Source: Hippasteria phrygiana
Taxonomy: Eukaryota > Echinodermata > Asteroidea > Valvatida > Goniasteridae
Reading direction: 5' to 3'
DNA length: 64,000 nt
Assembly: GCA_037893225.1 (NCBI GenBank)
Contig: JAZGUH010000732.1
Span: 124,001 to 188,000, forward strand
Shown here: piece by piece, positions 20,807 through 30,296 of the stretch
How the letters are laid out: the number at the start of each line of letters is the position of its first letter
Position numbering within the stretch: position 1 is the first letter of the stretch
The notes under the pieces: model-generated
Told to the model about the DNA's origin: nothing
The model's input: the letters and a program-made list of their open reading frames with translations, nothing else
Database searches by the model: none
Made by a program: the position numbers and the translations under genes

Positions 20807-21556
20807 CTTTAATGCATTTCTTTGCCAGTTTGCCCATAACAATGGTATCTGGCAATGTTGTGGTGAATAAAACTTGAGAGCTGTGGCATAATTCCATACA
20901 AACAAATTGATTGTGTTTTATAAGTCTGAGAATAAGGGTTGTATAGAAATAAAAAACTTTGCTGTTCTTTCTCTCCTTTTTATCTCCCCCTCACACATCT
21001 GTCCTTTATCCACCCTCTACGACGTATCACTATTACTCGTGTTTCTGTTTCTATTCCTATGGAGAGAGGAGGTGCCTGGAATCGAACCTACATAAACGAA
21101 GTCAAGCCTGTAAGAGAACGAGATGTTAGTTAGTACATTGTATCCTTAACCGCTCGGACACGAGCGCTTGTTGCCGAAACTATGACTTCAGTCCTACTTA
21201 CATTGTATGCGGCAATATGGCTTATAAATATTTAGAAATGAATATTAATTTGATGACGTACACAATTTGGAATACTCTAAAGTAATCCATGGGGTGGAAC
21301 ATGCATAACATCTTGTTTCTTTGCCTTATTGCGGGTTATGACTGTTTAAGACTACCAAAATGTACCCCAGCGGTCAATACTATGTGTTGCTCCCGCTATT
21401 CAAACATGCCAGAGACCCAAAATGTTGTTTATTTGTTGGTATATTACACACTGCTTATTGGTTAATGCCCTCTGATGTGCACATCGTACACTTCCTGATG
21501 CTTCAATATGGCTGCCTACACGATTATGTGTGCGAACGATATGTGCACCCAAAATT
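20807..21556. other. No gene recognised apart from a tRNA-like relic
   Basis: AT-rich and featureless except for the tRNA-like stretch near 21070-21178. Confidence 0.4.
21070..21178 (-). pseudogene. Degenerate tRNA-like sequence (Leu/Ser type)
   Basis: Reverse strand GTGTCCGAGCGGTTAAGG resembles the D-arm/A-box of a class II (Leu/Ser) tRNA, and GTAGGTTCGATTCCAGG resembles a T-arm/B-box. Spacing is too long for a mature tRNA and the acceptor and T stems do not pair well. It is most likely a pseudogene, intron-bearing relic or SINE head. Low certainty. Confidence 0.35.
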
Positions 21557-21984
21557 TAAAATTATGTAAAGGTGCTTACCTGCCATATAATTGGAATTAT
21601 ATGAGTTAATTGGAGGAGAGAATCACGCTGTATATTGTCCCCTGTAATACGGTTTGCTCCACCCTTCGAAGAGAAAGGTATAATCCTTCATTGTTAAAAT
21701 GCAAATAAGCTCCGTTTCCAGCATAAAAATCACCCTGTGTTCATTCAACTGTGTCTTGTTTAAAGCTGTAACTCTGATGGCGTCGGCGAATCACGTGGGT
21801 GGGTAAACTTTAGAGTTCACATTGGGAGGGAGCGTGATTCTCTCCCCCAATGAACTCATATAATTCCAATTATATGGCAGGTAAGTATACCTTTACATAA
21901 TTTTGAATTATACATGTATTTCGCTGTATACTTCAAAGCTGTGCCGACGCCAACACTGCTGAACTGACGTTGACGTTGAAGTTT

Positions 21985-22706
21985 GACGTTGTGCGAAGAT
22001 TTCTCTTGTAGAACTTGGTAAACGTGTCCTCCGATGCCTAGTTGGCTAATTGGAAAATAACTGCTGTTGATACACCGGCCCGTGCTGCCGCCGACGTCAC
22101 TGCTCCCCGTGTGGAGTGTGCGAGGAAAAGCGTCGTGTCTATGCCAGCTGAAGTCATCACGGACTTAAGCCAGCGCGCATTGTGGATGAGACGACTGGAA
22201 GATGAGGCTTAATGTAGGATAAAAACAGTTATGTTGTCTTAGTGGTGTTGCGACCTCGAAGAGGTTCTGTGCGAAGAAGATATTCATCCAAAGTGTTTTT
22301 GATGCACAACTTATGATCGTTTGGGAACTCCATAAGGTGTAGGCCCTATATCTTTACTGGCGGAAAACGCAGTTGTTGTTTTTGAAGGCTTAGATGGGGT
22401 GAAAGTATAACCCGTCTCTGTTTTCCTCATGAAACGCAGATCCAGCGCCGTTAGGAAAGAACACCTACCCGCCGTGATCAGTGCAACGAGCATCGCGAGT
22501 TTCAATGTCAGCTGGCGCAAGGTCAAAATCAGTTCTCTAAAGTAGCGCAAAACTTTAGAAACATCCCAAGTTGTAGTATATTTAGGCGTAGGTTTCTTCA
22601 AGTTGAAAACGCCCTTGAAAAAACAGGTCATAGTTGGGTGTTTGCCCACAGGAGCACCGTCAAGAAGTTCATGGGCCGATGATATCGCCGAACGATAAAC
22701 ATTCAA
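21985..22706 (-). pseudogene. DIRS-type tyrosine recombinase, frameshifted
   Basis: Integrase of a DIRS element: a tyrosine recombinase that inserts circular cDNA without target duplication. The first 131 residues are open and read MNVYRSAISSAHELLDGAPV, then FFKGVFNLKKPTPKY, then LTLKLAMLVALITAGR, where the last Arg sits in the first catalytic block. The later part is shifted: HSTRGA (His-x2-Arg catalytic block, reverse strand about 22085-22115) and TKFYKR (catalytic Tyr, about 22005-22025). All four catalytic residues can be located but in different frames, with a stop near 22235, so it cannot make active protein. It sits beside the 3' terminal repeat, as expected for DIRS. Confidence 0.8.
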
Positions 22707-22748
22707 AGTCCGATATTGTAGGCCTCAGGCCAAACAATTTGTGTTGCC

Positions 22749-23028
22749 CTCGGAAAAGAGGGTCGGTCGGTCAGGAAAAGTCCTTTTTGTTCGTATCCAT
22801 GCTCACCCGGACCCGGGCGTGTTTAGGCCTAAACATTGAACGAACCCCCTGGTTTCATTTTTACATGAAAATACAAATATAGTAAAGAAGGTATATCAAA
22901 TACAAACACTTTTTGAGACAGAGAGGCCGAGTTATGTTTGTATTGATATGGTTGGTAAAAAACAAACAAAAAAACGCCGACCCTGAATTTGTCGATTTTT
23001 ACGGTCGGTCGGTCCGAGGGCAACACAA
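22749..23028. mobile_element. MITE, TTGTGTTGCCCTCGG termini
   Basis: Exact 15-bp inverted ends TTGTGTTGCCCTCGG at 22749-22763 and 23014-23028, followed inward by CGGTCGGTC on both sides. About 280 bp and non-coding. No clear target duplication. Lies in the gutted interior of the DIRS element. Confidence 0.7.
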
Positions 23029-23100
23029 CAAGTTTTTGTTTTGCCCTAACGTGCGTGCACAGCTTTCAACTGGTTGCCGGCGTACATGCATTACTGTCAA

Positions 23101-23240
23101 CATAGACCTTATCGCAAATACAATAGTCACATGGGATTGTGGGGTGGAAACAGGAGCAATTTTTGGGCGCGTTTCCTTCCCACAATCCCTTGTAACCATT
23201 GTGACGTTTCAACCAGGCGGTATTTGCGATATGGTCTATG
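23101..23240. mobile_element. MITE hairpin, CATAGACC termini
   Basis: A 140-bp element whose ends CATAGACCTTATCGCAAATA and the complement of CATAGACCATATCGCAAATA pair with one mismatch. An inner inverted pair GGGATTGTGG / CCACAATCCC lets most of it fold into one long hairpin. Confidence 0.75.
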
Positions 23241-23388
23241 GCGCTGTCACGAGAGATTCTTGTTAGAATAATTATCGCGATTCAGCAAATGAAGTCGAAG
23301 CAGTGGCCATGATGCAATGGTGAACAGTTTTGAAAAAAACATCAACAACTGCTTCAAAAAATGTCGGAACAATGAACTAAATGTTAAA

Positions 23389-24063
23389 TTATGCTTGCGT
23401 CACACTGTCCCGAAATTGACACCAGATGGACACACGATAAAGGAAATGTTCAAATTCGGCTCTGATCGTAAAAACATCGGGCCATTCGTGAGGGCATCTT
23501 AAGCCATCGTATGACCGCCGGTGGAGTTTCTCAGGCTCCGGCAGCAACTTCGTGAGCGGTGGCGAAATCTTTGGCATGCCAAAAAATTGCCGAAAGACCT
23601 TGCGAAGGTTCATTTTCGTGTTGAATTCGTGTGTCCATTTTGCCCTTCGTAAGGCCATCGTGAGGGCATCTTGTCAAATCGTGTCATCTTCGTCTTTACT
23701 TCGTGTGATCATCGGTGCCATCGGGCATTTTTCGCCTCACGAAGACAATACGAAGGAAACAAGAAGCTGCCCGATTGTCTTAGGAAGGCAACACGACTAC
23801 GTGAAGCCCTCGCAATGCCGTCGTGTAGCCATCGTGTGTCCTTCGTGTGTCCTGCGGGTAAACTACTTAATACAAATTCACATCTTCGTGTTGCCTTCGT
23901 GTGTGGTTCGGGTGCCATCGTGTGACCTTCTGTAGGCATCGTACTTGCTTCGGCTGTTGATTGGCTGTTGACCAAGTTCGGGGCCATCTTCGTGCGAAAT
24001 TCAAAATTCCATATTCGTATGGCCATCTGGTGTCAATTTCGGGACAGTGTGACGCCTGCATAA
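23389..24063. mobile_element. TIR element with 9-bp periodic TTCGTG/ATCGTG interior
   Basis: Ends TTATGCTTGCGTCACACTG and the complement of TTATGCAGGCGTCACACTG continue as CCCGAAATTGACACCAGATGG on both sides, about 40 bp of inverted repeat. From 23600 to 23950 the interior is a string of CCTTCGTGT, CCATCGTGT and GCATCGT-like words at roughly 9-bp spacing. The left part (23410-23600) holds their complements, so arms can pair broadly. No transposase. Confidence 0.7.
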
Positions 24064-24080
24064 GGCCCTGTCACATTATA

Positions 24081-24510
24081 TGTGACCCGCTCTGGAAAAG
24101 GGTATATTTTGTCACAAAATATGAAAAATGAGTTTTATGTATGTTTGGAAAGCCCGCAATGTAATCTTTCATTTGGCACATGATAGAGCTCCAAAGCTCT
24201 TTCCGTTTTTGCATATTAATTAGTCCTATAGAGTTCAAATTGCACAACAGAGAAAACAGGCTTTGAAATAGCTAGTTCTAATACAATGCAATGGAACAAT
24301 GCATTCTAAAAAGGTTATTTTTTCACTTTATTCACTGAAATCAACATTGTTGTGCACCAAACCTGAAACTTTAGATATTTAAGATGTCATTAAAGACAAA
24401 AAACAAAAAAATGAATTTTGATGAAAAATTTCACCCTCTAAACGTTGAAAGGGCCATTACAAGTAAATGCATAGCGCGACTTATATCACCTTTTTCTGGA
24501 GCGGGTCACA
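24081..24510. mobile_element. MITE, TGTGACCCGCTC termini
   Basis: Ends TGTGACCCGCTCTGGAAAAG and the complement of TGTGACCCGCTCCAGAAAAA, about 28 bp with mismatches, flanked by TATA/TAT. AT-rich interior without coding sequence. Confidence 0.75.
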
Positions 24511-24837
24511 TATGCGCTCTCATAGGAGACCTTACGGCGACCAAAAATATTTAATAAATTTCACAATCGCAGCGAGGACGCAACAAAATGAAAATGTTCT
24601 GTCTCAAGTGGCCAGAAAGTAGCTCAGGCTACGCTCATACTGCGCTCATCCCGCGCTTACGATGCGCTCAACTCGCTCTCTATGCGCCCCTGTCAAGCCC
24701 AATTACTCGATCTAGTCGCTGCCGCTGCGCTGTCACTAAGCTCACACTACGCTCTACTCGCTGGTTGATACGTCCTTGTAGCTCGCGTCGCGCTCTCAGT
24801 GCGACCGAAATACGCTCACGGGACGTCACTTGCGCTG

Positions 24838-24845
24838 TATAAATA
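24838..24845 (+). promoter_or_regulatory. TATA box
   Basis: TATAAATA preceded by a GC-rich stretch containing GGACGTCACTTGCGC (a CRE-like ACGTCA), 103 bp upstream of the short Lys/Pro-rich ORF. Position and quality fit a core promoter with a start near 24865-24875. Confidence 0.55.
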
Positions 24846-24947
24846 CCATAACAAAACGGTCAATCCGCAGTCCAGTTTCAAATTTCTACAGAGAGTGTCT
24901 CCTCGTCAGTTCCTCATCACACTTCAGCTTTATTCTACAAGTTCATC

Positions 24948-25094
24948 ATGGTGAAGACCAAGAAGACAAAGTCACCTGCCAAGGCAAAGCCAAAGCCTGT
25001 GGAAAAGCCAAAGCCTGTGCAGAAGCCAAAGCCTGTAGCCACTGCAGCTAAGGCCAATAGAGGTGAACTGCTGAAAAGACTGCTACTGAAATGA
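24948..25094 (+). CDS. Short Lys/Pro/Ala-rich ORF, histone H1-tail-like
   Basis: A 48-codon ORF beginning MVKTKKTKSPAKAKPKPVEK, with three near-exact copies of a KPKPV unit, and ending NRGELLKRLLLK before TGA. Composition (Lys, Pro, Ala) and the SPAK motif resemble histone H1 or protamine-like tails that bind DNA. A good TATAAATA lies 103 bp upstream and the 5' leader is C/T-rich, as in histone genes. There is no winged-helix domain and no 3' histone stem-loop was seen. It lies between the arms of an inverted-repeat element, so it may be a captured promoter plus gene fragment, or a host micro-gene. ATG context is ATCATGG. Confidence 0.4.
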   Translation: MVKTKKTKSPAKAKPKPVEKPKPVQKPKPVATAAKANRGELLKRLLLK

Positions 25095-25167
25095 GTGTGG
25101 AGTGGCAGAGCAGGCTATACACATTTGTGTGTCTGAGTAGCTCATATCGTACCGTAGACGCCACAGG

Positions 25168-25415
25168 GCCGTATCGTAAGTCCGACGCCTCATAAGTCCG
25201 AAATTTCGGAATTATGAGGCGTCGGACTTATGAGGCGTCGGACTTATGAACCGAAATAAAGGTAAATTTAATTGTCGGACTTATGAGGCGTCGGACCTAT
25301 GGGGCATCGGACCTATGGGTCGTCGGACCTATGAGGCGTCGGATTTAAGAGCCTTTATTTGGTTGGGGATGAGATTTTGTCGGACTTATGAGGCGTCGGA
25401 CTTACGAGCGGACCC
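25168..25415. repeat. Palindromic minisatellite, GGCGTCGGACTTATGA units
   Basis: About ten copies of a 16-18 bp unit GGCGTCGGACTTATGA. The first copy is inverted relative to the rest around AAATTTCGGAATT (25199-25213), giving a hairpin with arms AAGTCCGACGCCTCATAA / complement. Some units carry CCTATGGG variants. Confidence 0.85.
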
Positions 25416-25981
25416 CGACGCCACAACAACGAACTGGTGACGGATTGACAACTACTTGCACGTTCCATGAGCTACATGGTCCCCCTGGAAGCCCAGCGTG
25501 ATCACAGACAGACGCCGCTTGGTCGCATCATGCGTAATATGAGCGCCATATCATCGCATTAACAGCGCCACGAGGACGCCATATACATAAAGACGCAATG
25601 AGAGCGACTTTGACGTGGCATTGACGTAGCCCTGGCGCAACACAGTCGAGTTACTTTCTCATGGAGACCACACCGACTGCCCTAATTGCGCCTAGGCTGC
25701 GTCAATGCCACGGCAATGTCGCACGATTCACGCTCGCACAGCGCCCGAGTTGCGTCATTACGGCGCCCTGGCCAGAGCGCAGAGGTGTTGCGATTGTTTT
25801 GAGCATGTTCAAAAACTTTGGCGCTCATCGGAGACCATTAAGACCCTCTGGCGCCCATCTGGCGACCTATGTAGTTCTCGCTGCGATCTAGTAGTTGTTG
25901 TTGCGCCCCAGTCATTTTTCAAGGACGCATTGAGAGCGCATATATGATCGCAGACAGTCTGACAGGGCCTTTAGGTCAAGA

Positions 25982-26163
25982 GCAGAAAGACGCACGTGAA
26001 GGCTTTACTGTATTAGCAAAGATGGCGATTGATGGACCACGCCAACGCTACGTTGGCGCGCATGCTATGCGTGATGTACACGCACTGACAACCGCGATTG
26101 TTTACACAACAAAAGGTTTGCCACAAGAGGGGTTACTTAACACCGGGTCAACTGCGCTGGCTA
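25982..26163 (+). other. Unassigned segment with coding-like frame
   Basis: Forward frame (open 25944-26204) reading REGFTVLAKMAIDGPRQRYV and AMRDVHALTTAIVYTTKGLP across this stretch. Its codon composition looks coding, unlike the MITEs on both sides. I do not recognise the family. It could be a relic of the missing DIRS interior or a captured exon. Confidence 0.3.
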
Positions 26164-26532
26164 AAGGGCCGGTCACACTGGCCATGATAACGGGTACACT
26201 CTAAAAAAGTTGGTCAAAATGGGTTGATATTTTGCCCAGTGTTGGGCAACATATCAACAACCGAAAATCTTGGGCAAATTCTTCCCAATAATTGGTCCAT
26301 TTTTACCTGAATTAACAAACAATGTGGTAAATTAATACCAATGTTGGGTAAATGACAGTTGCCCAATCATGTTTTACCCAACGTTTTTACAGTGTACGAA
26401 AACGGTGAGAATAAACCTCATTGATTGGGGGAATTGTCGCGCGTGTTATACGCGCACGTGCTAACCACCAATAGAGACCATTTATTCCCATCGTTTTCGT
26501 CATCGTTATCGTGGCCAGTGTGACCGGCCCTT
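26164..26532. mobile_element. MITE, AAGGGCCGGTCACACTGG termini, inserted in Gag
   Basis: Inverted ends AAGGGCCGGTCACACTGGCC at 26164 and 26532 extend 29 bp with a single mismatch. The right end cuts the reverse-strand DIRS Gag frame, which reads into the MITE and stops at 26506. A second MITE (26197-26394) is nested immediately inside the left end. No target duplication matches, consistent with deletion of what lay to its left. Confidence 0.8.
26197..26394. mobile_element. CACTSTAAAA-terminal MITE, TA duplication
   Basis: 198 bp, flanked by TA (26195-26196 and 26395-26396), ends CACTCTAAAAAAG and the complement of CACTGTAAAAACG. The interior has TTGGGCAA / TTGCCCAA inverted words. Same terminal type as 53498-54198 and 62891-63796. 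Confidence 0.8.
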
Positions 26533-27864
26533 CAAACAGGAAGCGTTATAGTCTGTCGATGGGCGTTCAGAGGATCTAGAGTTGCTTTGTCTCTTATAGC
26601 TGCTGGGTTGTCGGTTGGTCTGTCGAAATGGAAATCTGCTCCGAAAGTACCGCTGATTTCGACCTCTTCTGGACATCGCGGCAACATAGGGTGACCAATG
26701 GTTTCCTCTGGAAGAGGCGGGCTGCACTCGCGTCACCTTGGAGGCGAGTTTGTTTGCTTTTTCCGCCTCCTCGATGTCTTTGAGGACAGATCCACCAAAC
26801 AAGAAATCAGATGATGGAATGTTCTTCTTGACGGCATCGAATCTCTTATCTAGCATTTCGTCAAATGCCCGCTGGCGGTTTAGATCCACGACCTGGCTAG
26901 CTGAGCCCAGCAGAATCAGTGCGGAGGAAACATGATCCAAGACTAAGGATTTGTCTATCTCGTCAGGCGCAGCCGGATCGGTTACGGCGTTGAACAGTTG
27001 CACAAGGGGGAACGCCGAACACAGTACATGATTGTGGGAATCTCGAAGACAGTCTAGTGATGATCGGATGCTCTTGAAGGCTGACTTCACCTGAGGAGGC
27101 AACTCCGGTGCGCGGAACAGGTGTTCCTAGGATGTGGGCACAAAGTAAGGTTGTAATTCTTCTTTGGCGTCTTCACGTGAGAGTTTGTTGGTGCGCAATT
27201 CCTTCCACCAGGACGCAACCTTGTCAGAAACTGCTGACCCGGTTTCCTTGTTGTGAGGGTTACGGAAGGGATCACTATCAGGCTGTGCTGTCGATGAAGT
27301 GTCATCGTCCAGAAACATTTCACCGTGCGTGCCCTCATCAGAAACTTGTAGTGGTTGGCGTTGTTGAACAAAGGCTGGGACTTGCGGCTGGAATTGTTGT
27401 GCAGCGAGGTGTGGATACGGCGTCCATTGTTGACCAAAGAACAAAGGATTGAAAACAAAGGTGTGCTGATGTTGCAGGTGGAATGCAGTGTGGTGGCTGT
27501 TCCACGACATATCGGCCATGTTTTGTGTAGCTGTTGCTGTCGGCATGTGGTGTCCAACCCATGGTGAGGTGTGGGCATGGATGGCCTGACCGGAGCTATG
27601 CGCACCGGTAGATGTCGACTGACGACATGGAGGAGCCGGCGTTACCGGTTCTGTGGCCAGGGAGTAAGGAACAGGGCCTGGTGACCCTAATTCCTGCTCG
27701 CTCTCTTTCATTGGTGGCCCAACCCATGGTGAGGTCAGACCCTGCGAGCTCTCGGAGATCCCAGTCCCTGGAGGGGCGCCAAGTGCTGCTGGAATAGCAC
27801 TTCTTGACTTCTTGGTCGACATTATATCCTTGATATGTATATCCAGTTCAGGTGTATGGTCCAA
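26533..27864 (-). pseudogene. DIRS Gag-like protein with one in-frame stop
   Basis: ORF1/Gag of the DIRS element, expected to package element RNA. One frame runs from MDHTPELD at 27864 (MSTKKSR at 27822 is an alternative start) down to the MITE at 26532, broken only by a TAG at 27127-27129; both halves are in the same frame. The N-terminal 240 residues are Pro/Gln/His/Ser-rich and low complexity. The conserved part holds VASWWKELRTNKLSREDA, DHVSSALILLGSASQVVDLN, SSDFLFGGSVLKDIEEAEKA and an Arg-rich tail, words I associate with DIRS-type Gag. The single stop suggests fairly recent inactivation compared with the recombinase. Confidence 0.7.
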
Positions 27865-28085
27865 ATGAGTTTATATTCCACGGTGAGTAGAAATCCGAGA
27901 GAGGGTGAGATTGTGCATGTATGAGCAAACCGAACCACAGAAAACAAAGACACAGTTGAATGAACACAGGGTGATTTTTATGCTGGAAACGGAGCTTATT
28001 TGCATTTTAACAATGAAGGACTATACCATTCTCTTCGATGGGTGGAGCAAACCGTATTACAGGGGACAATATACAGCGTGAGTCT

Positions 28086-28224
28086 TGACGAGAATGACGA
28101 AATATAATACTGTATAAAGAAACACTTTTTCCTGATCAGATTTCAGTTTTCCCAGGCTGAATGTGTTTGTCTTCAATGAAGACACAAGGTGAGGTGAAAT
28201 TTGTTATGTTCATTGGGAATCCGT
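28086..28224. other. Spacer, nothing recognised
   Basis: Short AT-rich spacer between the DIRS terminal repeat and the AACGTTGA repeat. Confidence 0.4.
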
Positions 28225-29260
28225 GATGGCCGGATACGGAACTCTTGTCCAACGTAGACAGGTCCACGTTGATTCAATATTGGAAAATCTATGTTGAGCT
28301 ATCGTTGAATAACGATTCGATTTGCAAATTGAAGTAGAAATGCTAACGTTGAACCAACTTGGAAACAACAACGTTATATCAATGTAGACATTTCAATGTT
28401 GATTTAATGTTGAAACTTCTACGTTGATTTGGAGTTGCATAATTGTTGGATTTGATGTGACGTTGATTAAAGCTGACGTGTAGTCAACGTGGGAATCACA
28501 TGTTTTCTACGCTGAAATAATATGCTTGTAAGTTGTTGGACCTGCAAATTGAATCAACGTGGAAATGTCAACATAAAATCAATGTAGAAACACCGCCCAG
28601 TGTGAAAAACCATTAAGAACTCGATAAATCCCCCCCCCCTCAAACATGAACGAAACACCCCCATACCCCCAAAACCAAACTGTTCATGGTTTCAACATTG
28701 AGTTCAGATACAAAATTTGGGAAACGAACACTCGCACTATACTTGTAAGCGTCAGTCTTCGGATTTAAGTGACGAAATGTAAGTTTGTCAGTGTGTCTAG
28801 AATTAACCTGCAACAAATCAAGAAAAACAGCTATCAAATACATTCTGTTAGACATGCAAATTGATCTAATTCGTTGAAATCACAACGTTAAATCAACGTA
28901 GACATGTCCACGTTGATTCAGTGTTGAAATATCTACGTTGATTCAACGTTGATTCAACGTTGAATAACGATTGGATAAACATTGAATTTAGGTTGATAAT
29001 ATCGCGACGTACTTTCCACAATTATTAAATGTTGGATAAATGTCGAAATCTGTTCGTTGAAACAACATAACGTTGGATAACCTTTGAATTTAGGTTGATA
29101 ATATCGCGACTTAATTTCCACAATTATTCAACGTTGGAGAAATGTGGAAATCTGTACGTTCATAAAACGTCACAAGCCCACGTTGGAAAAACATTGAATT
29201 TAGGTTATCATATCGCGACGTAATTTCCACAATAATTTCCACAATTGTTAAACCAACGTC
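28225..29260. repeat. AACGTTGA repeat block, second locus
   Basis: Repeated CAACGTTGA / TCAACGTTGAA words (28250-28600 and 28850-29240) like those at 4446-4785. From 28980 an about 70-bp unit with GAATTTAGGTTGATAATATC and TTTCCACAATTATT repeats about three times. The start near 28225 (GGCCGGATACGGAACTCTTG) mirrors the end of the first locus. A 230-bp non-repeat stretch at 28600-28850 contains a reverse ORF with no known domain. Confidence 0.7.
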
Positions 29261-29264
29261 TTAC

Positions 29265-29310
29265 TAGTGATCCTTCGTTTTGAACGTACGTTCAAAACGA
29301 AGGATCACTA
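29265..29310. repeat. Perfect 46-bp palindrome
   Basis: TAGTGATCCTTCGTTTTGAACGT is followed immediately by its exact complement, with no spacer; the centre is at 29287/29288. It lies exactly at the junction between the AACGTTGA repeat and the RT remnant. Confidence 0.95.
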
Positions 29311-30296
29311 TTGCTCATTGCAATCACTATTTCAATCTTTATCTTGCTCAGAGAACAGATAAAACTCATCAGCCTTTTAGGAAAGCCACTGACTGTTGTA
29401 AGAGAGTGATTGAAGATGCTAACCAACAGTATGCTAACCGAGTCGGAAATCTATCGCAATGCAGCAAGTCGGTGGCAGAAACTGTTGGCGCATTGCTAAC
29501 TCTGTACTCAATCGCAATAGGTCTTCGATTCTCCCTCTATTCCAAGGGCCAACTGTTCTCATTTCTCCGGTAGATAAAGCAAGATTGTTTGCCTAACAAT
29601 TTGCCTCCTACTCTAAATTAGAAGATTGAGGGCGTCGTCTTCCAGACTTTCGACTGCGGATCTCAAATAATATCAAAGTTCCTGTGATAACTCCTAGAAA
29701 AGGTTGCCAAGGTCATCAAGTCACTGGACTGAAAAGCTTCTGGTCCCGACAGAATCCCTGTTGTGGTTCTTCAGAAGTGCTGTCCTGAGATTTCAACAGT
29801 TCTGTCATTGTGTACAATATTTGTGTAGTCAAGTCAGTGTTTCCTGGATCTTCGAAGATGGCAGACGTTATTTCAGTTTTCAAGGGTGTTGGGGAGAAGT
29901 CTGAACCGGCAAACTAAGCACCCATCAGCTTGATTTCTGTCATTGGCAAGATCTTTGAGTGGTTCCTTAACCAACGACCTATTGAGCTTCTCGAGTCCAA
30001 CAATCTTCTGAGTGATGCTCAATATGGTTTCAGGTACTCTAGGTCTACGGGAGAACCTTTGTCTCTCTTTTCACAGGGCATTTGGATTCCTCACTTGACA
30101 AGAAGGAAGAGGCGTTTGTTGTGTCGTTGGACATACTGAAGCCTTTGATAAGATTTGGCACCGCGGTTTGCTCCATAAACTCAAATCATACGGTATTACA
30201 GGTCCTTTTTATGCCATTCTCGCTGACTTTCTCTCTGATCGCCAGATTAAATAATGGCTAGATGGTCATATCCCCCACCTGTTCAGTTAATGGGGA
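29311..30296 (+). pseudogene. Jockey/CR1-type non-LTR reverse transcriptase remnant
   Basis: Non-LTR retrotransposon RT, which copies RNA at nicked target DNA. Forward frames read RTDKTHQPFRKATDCCKRVI (pre-RT region, about 29350-29410), ASGPDRIP (about 29730-29755, shifted), PISLISVIGKIFEWFLNQR (about 29920-29975), LLSDAQYGFRYSRSTGE (about 30005-30055), LDISKAFDKIWHRGLLHKL-like block (about 30125-30185, first catalytic Asp) and YGITGPFYAILADFLSDR. The sequence stops before the YxDD block, where a Gypsy fragment joins near 30296. Many shifts and stops. The 5' end is truncated at the palindrome. Confidence 0.8.

Larger units (their letters stand above)
24062..25981. mobile_element. Composite inverted-repeat element, AAGGCCCTGTCA termini
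   Basis: AAGGCCCTGTCA at 24062-24073 recurs inverted at 25970-25981. Arms 24510-24840 and 25490-25970 are packed with complementary GCGCTCA / TGAGCGC-type words. Nested inside are a 430-bp MITE, a TATA-box/short-ORF unit and a palindromic minisatellite. No target duplication could be matched, so the outer limits are inferred from the inverted ends alone. Confidence 0.5.
21557..28085 (-). mobile_element. DIRS-like retrotransposon with inverted termini, gutted and filled with MITEs
   Basis: The 138-bp stretch 21624-21762 recurs inverted at 27950-28085 with few differences, as in the inverted terminal repeats of DIRS elements. Next to the inner side, 21557-21625 and 21835-21912 are inverted copies of each other (TGTAAAGGT..CTTACCTGCC), consistent with the internal complementary region that DIRS elements use to circularise. 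Between them on the reverse strand lie Gag (26533-27864) and a tyrosine recombinase (21985-22706). The RT/RNase H expected between these is absent. The 22710-26532 interval instead holds several unrelated short inverted-repeat elements. Confidence 0.75.

Noticed and set aside
27087..27605. 172-residue reverse ORF and several forward ORFs overlapping DIRS Gag
   Set aside because: Shadow frames of the low-complexity Gag N-terminus.
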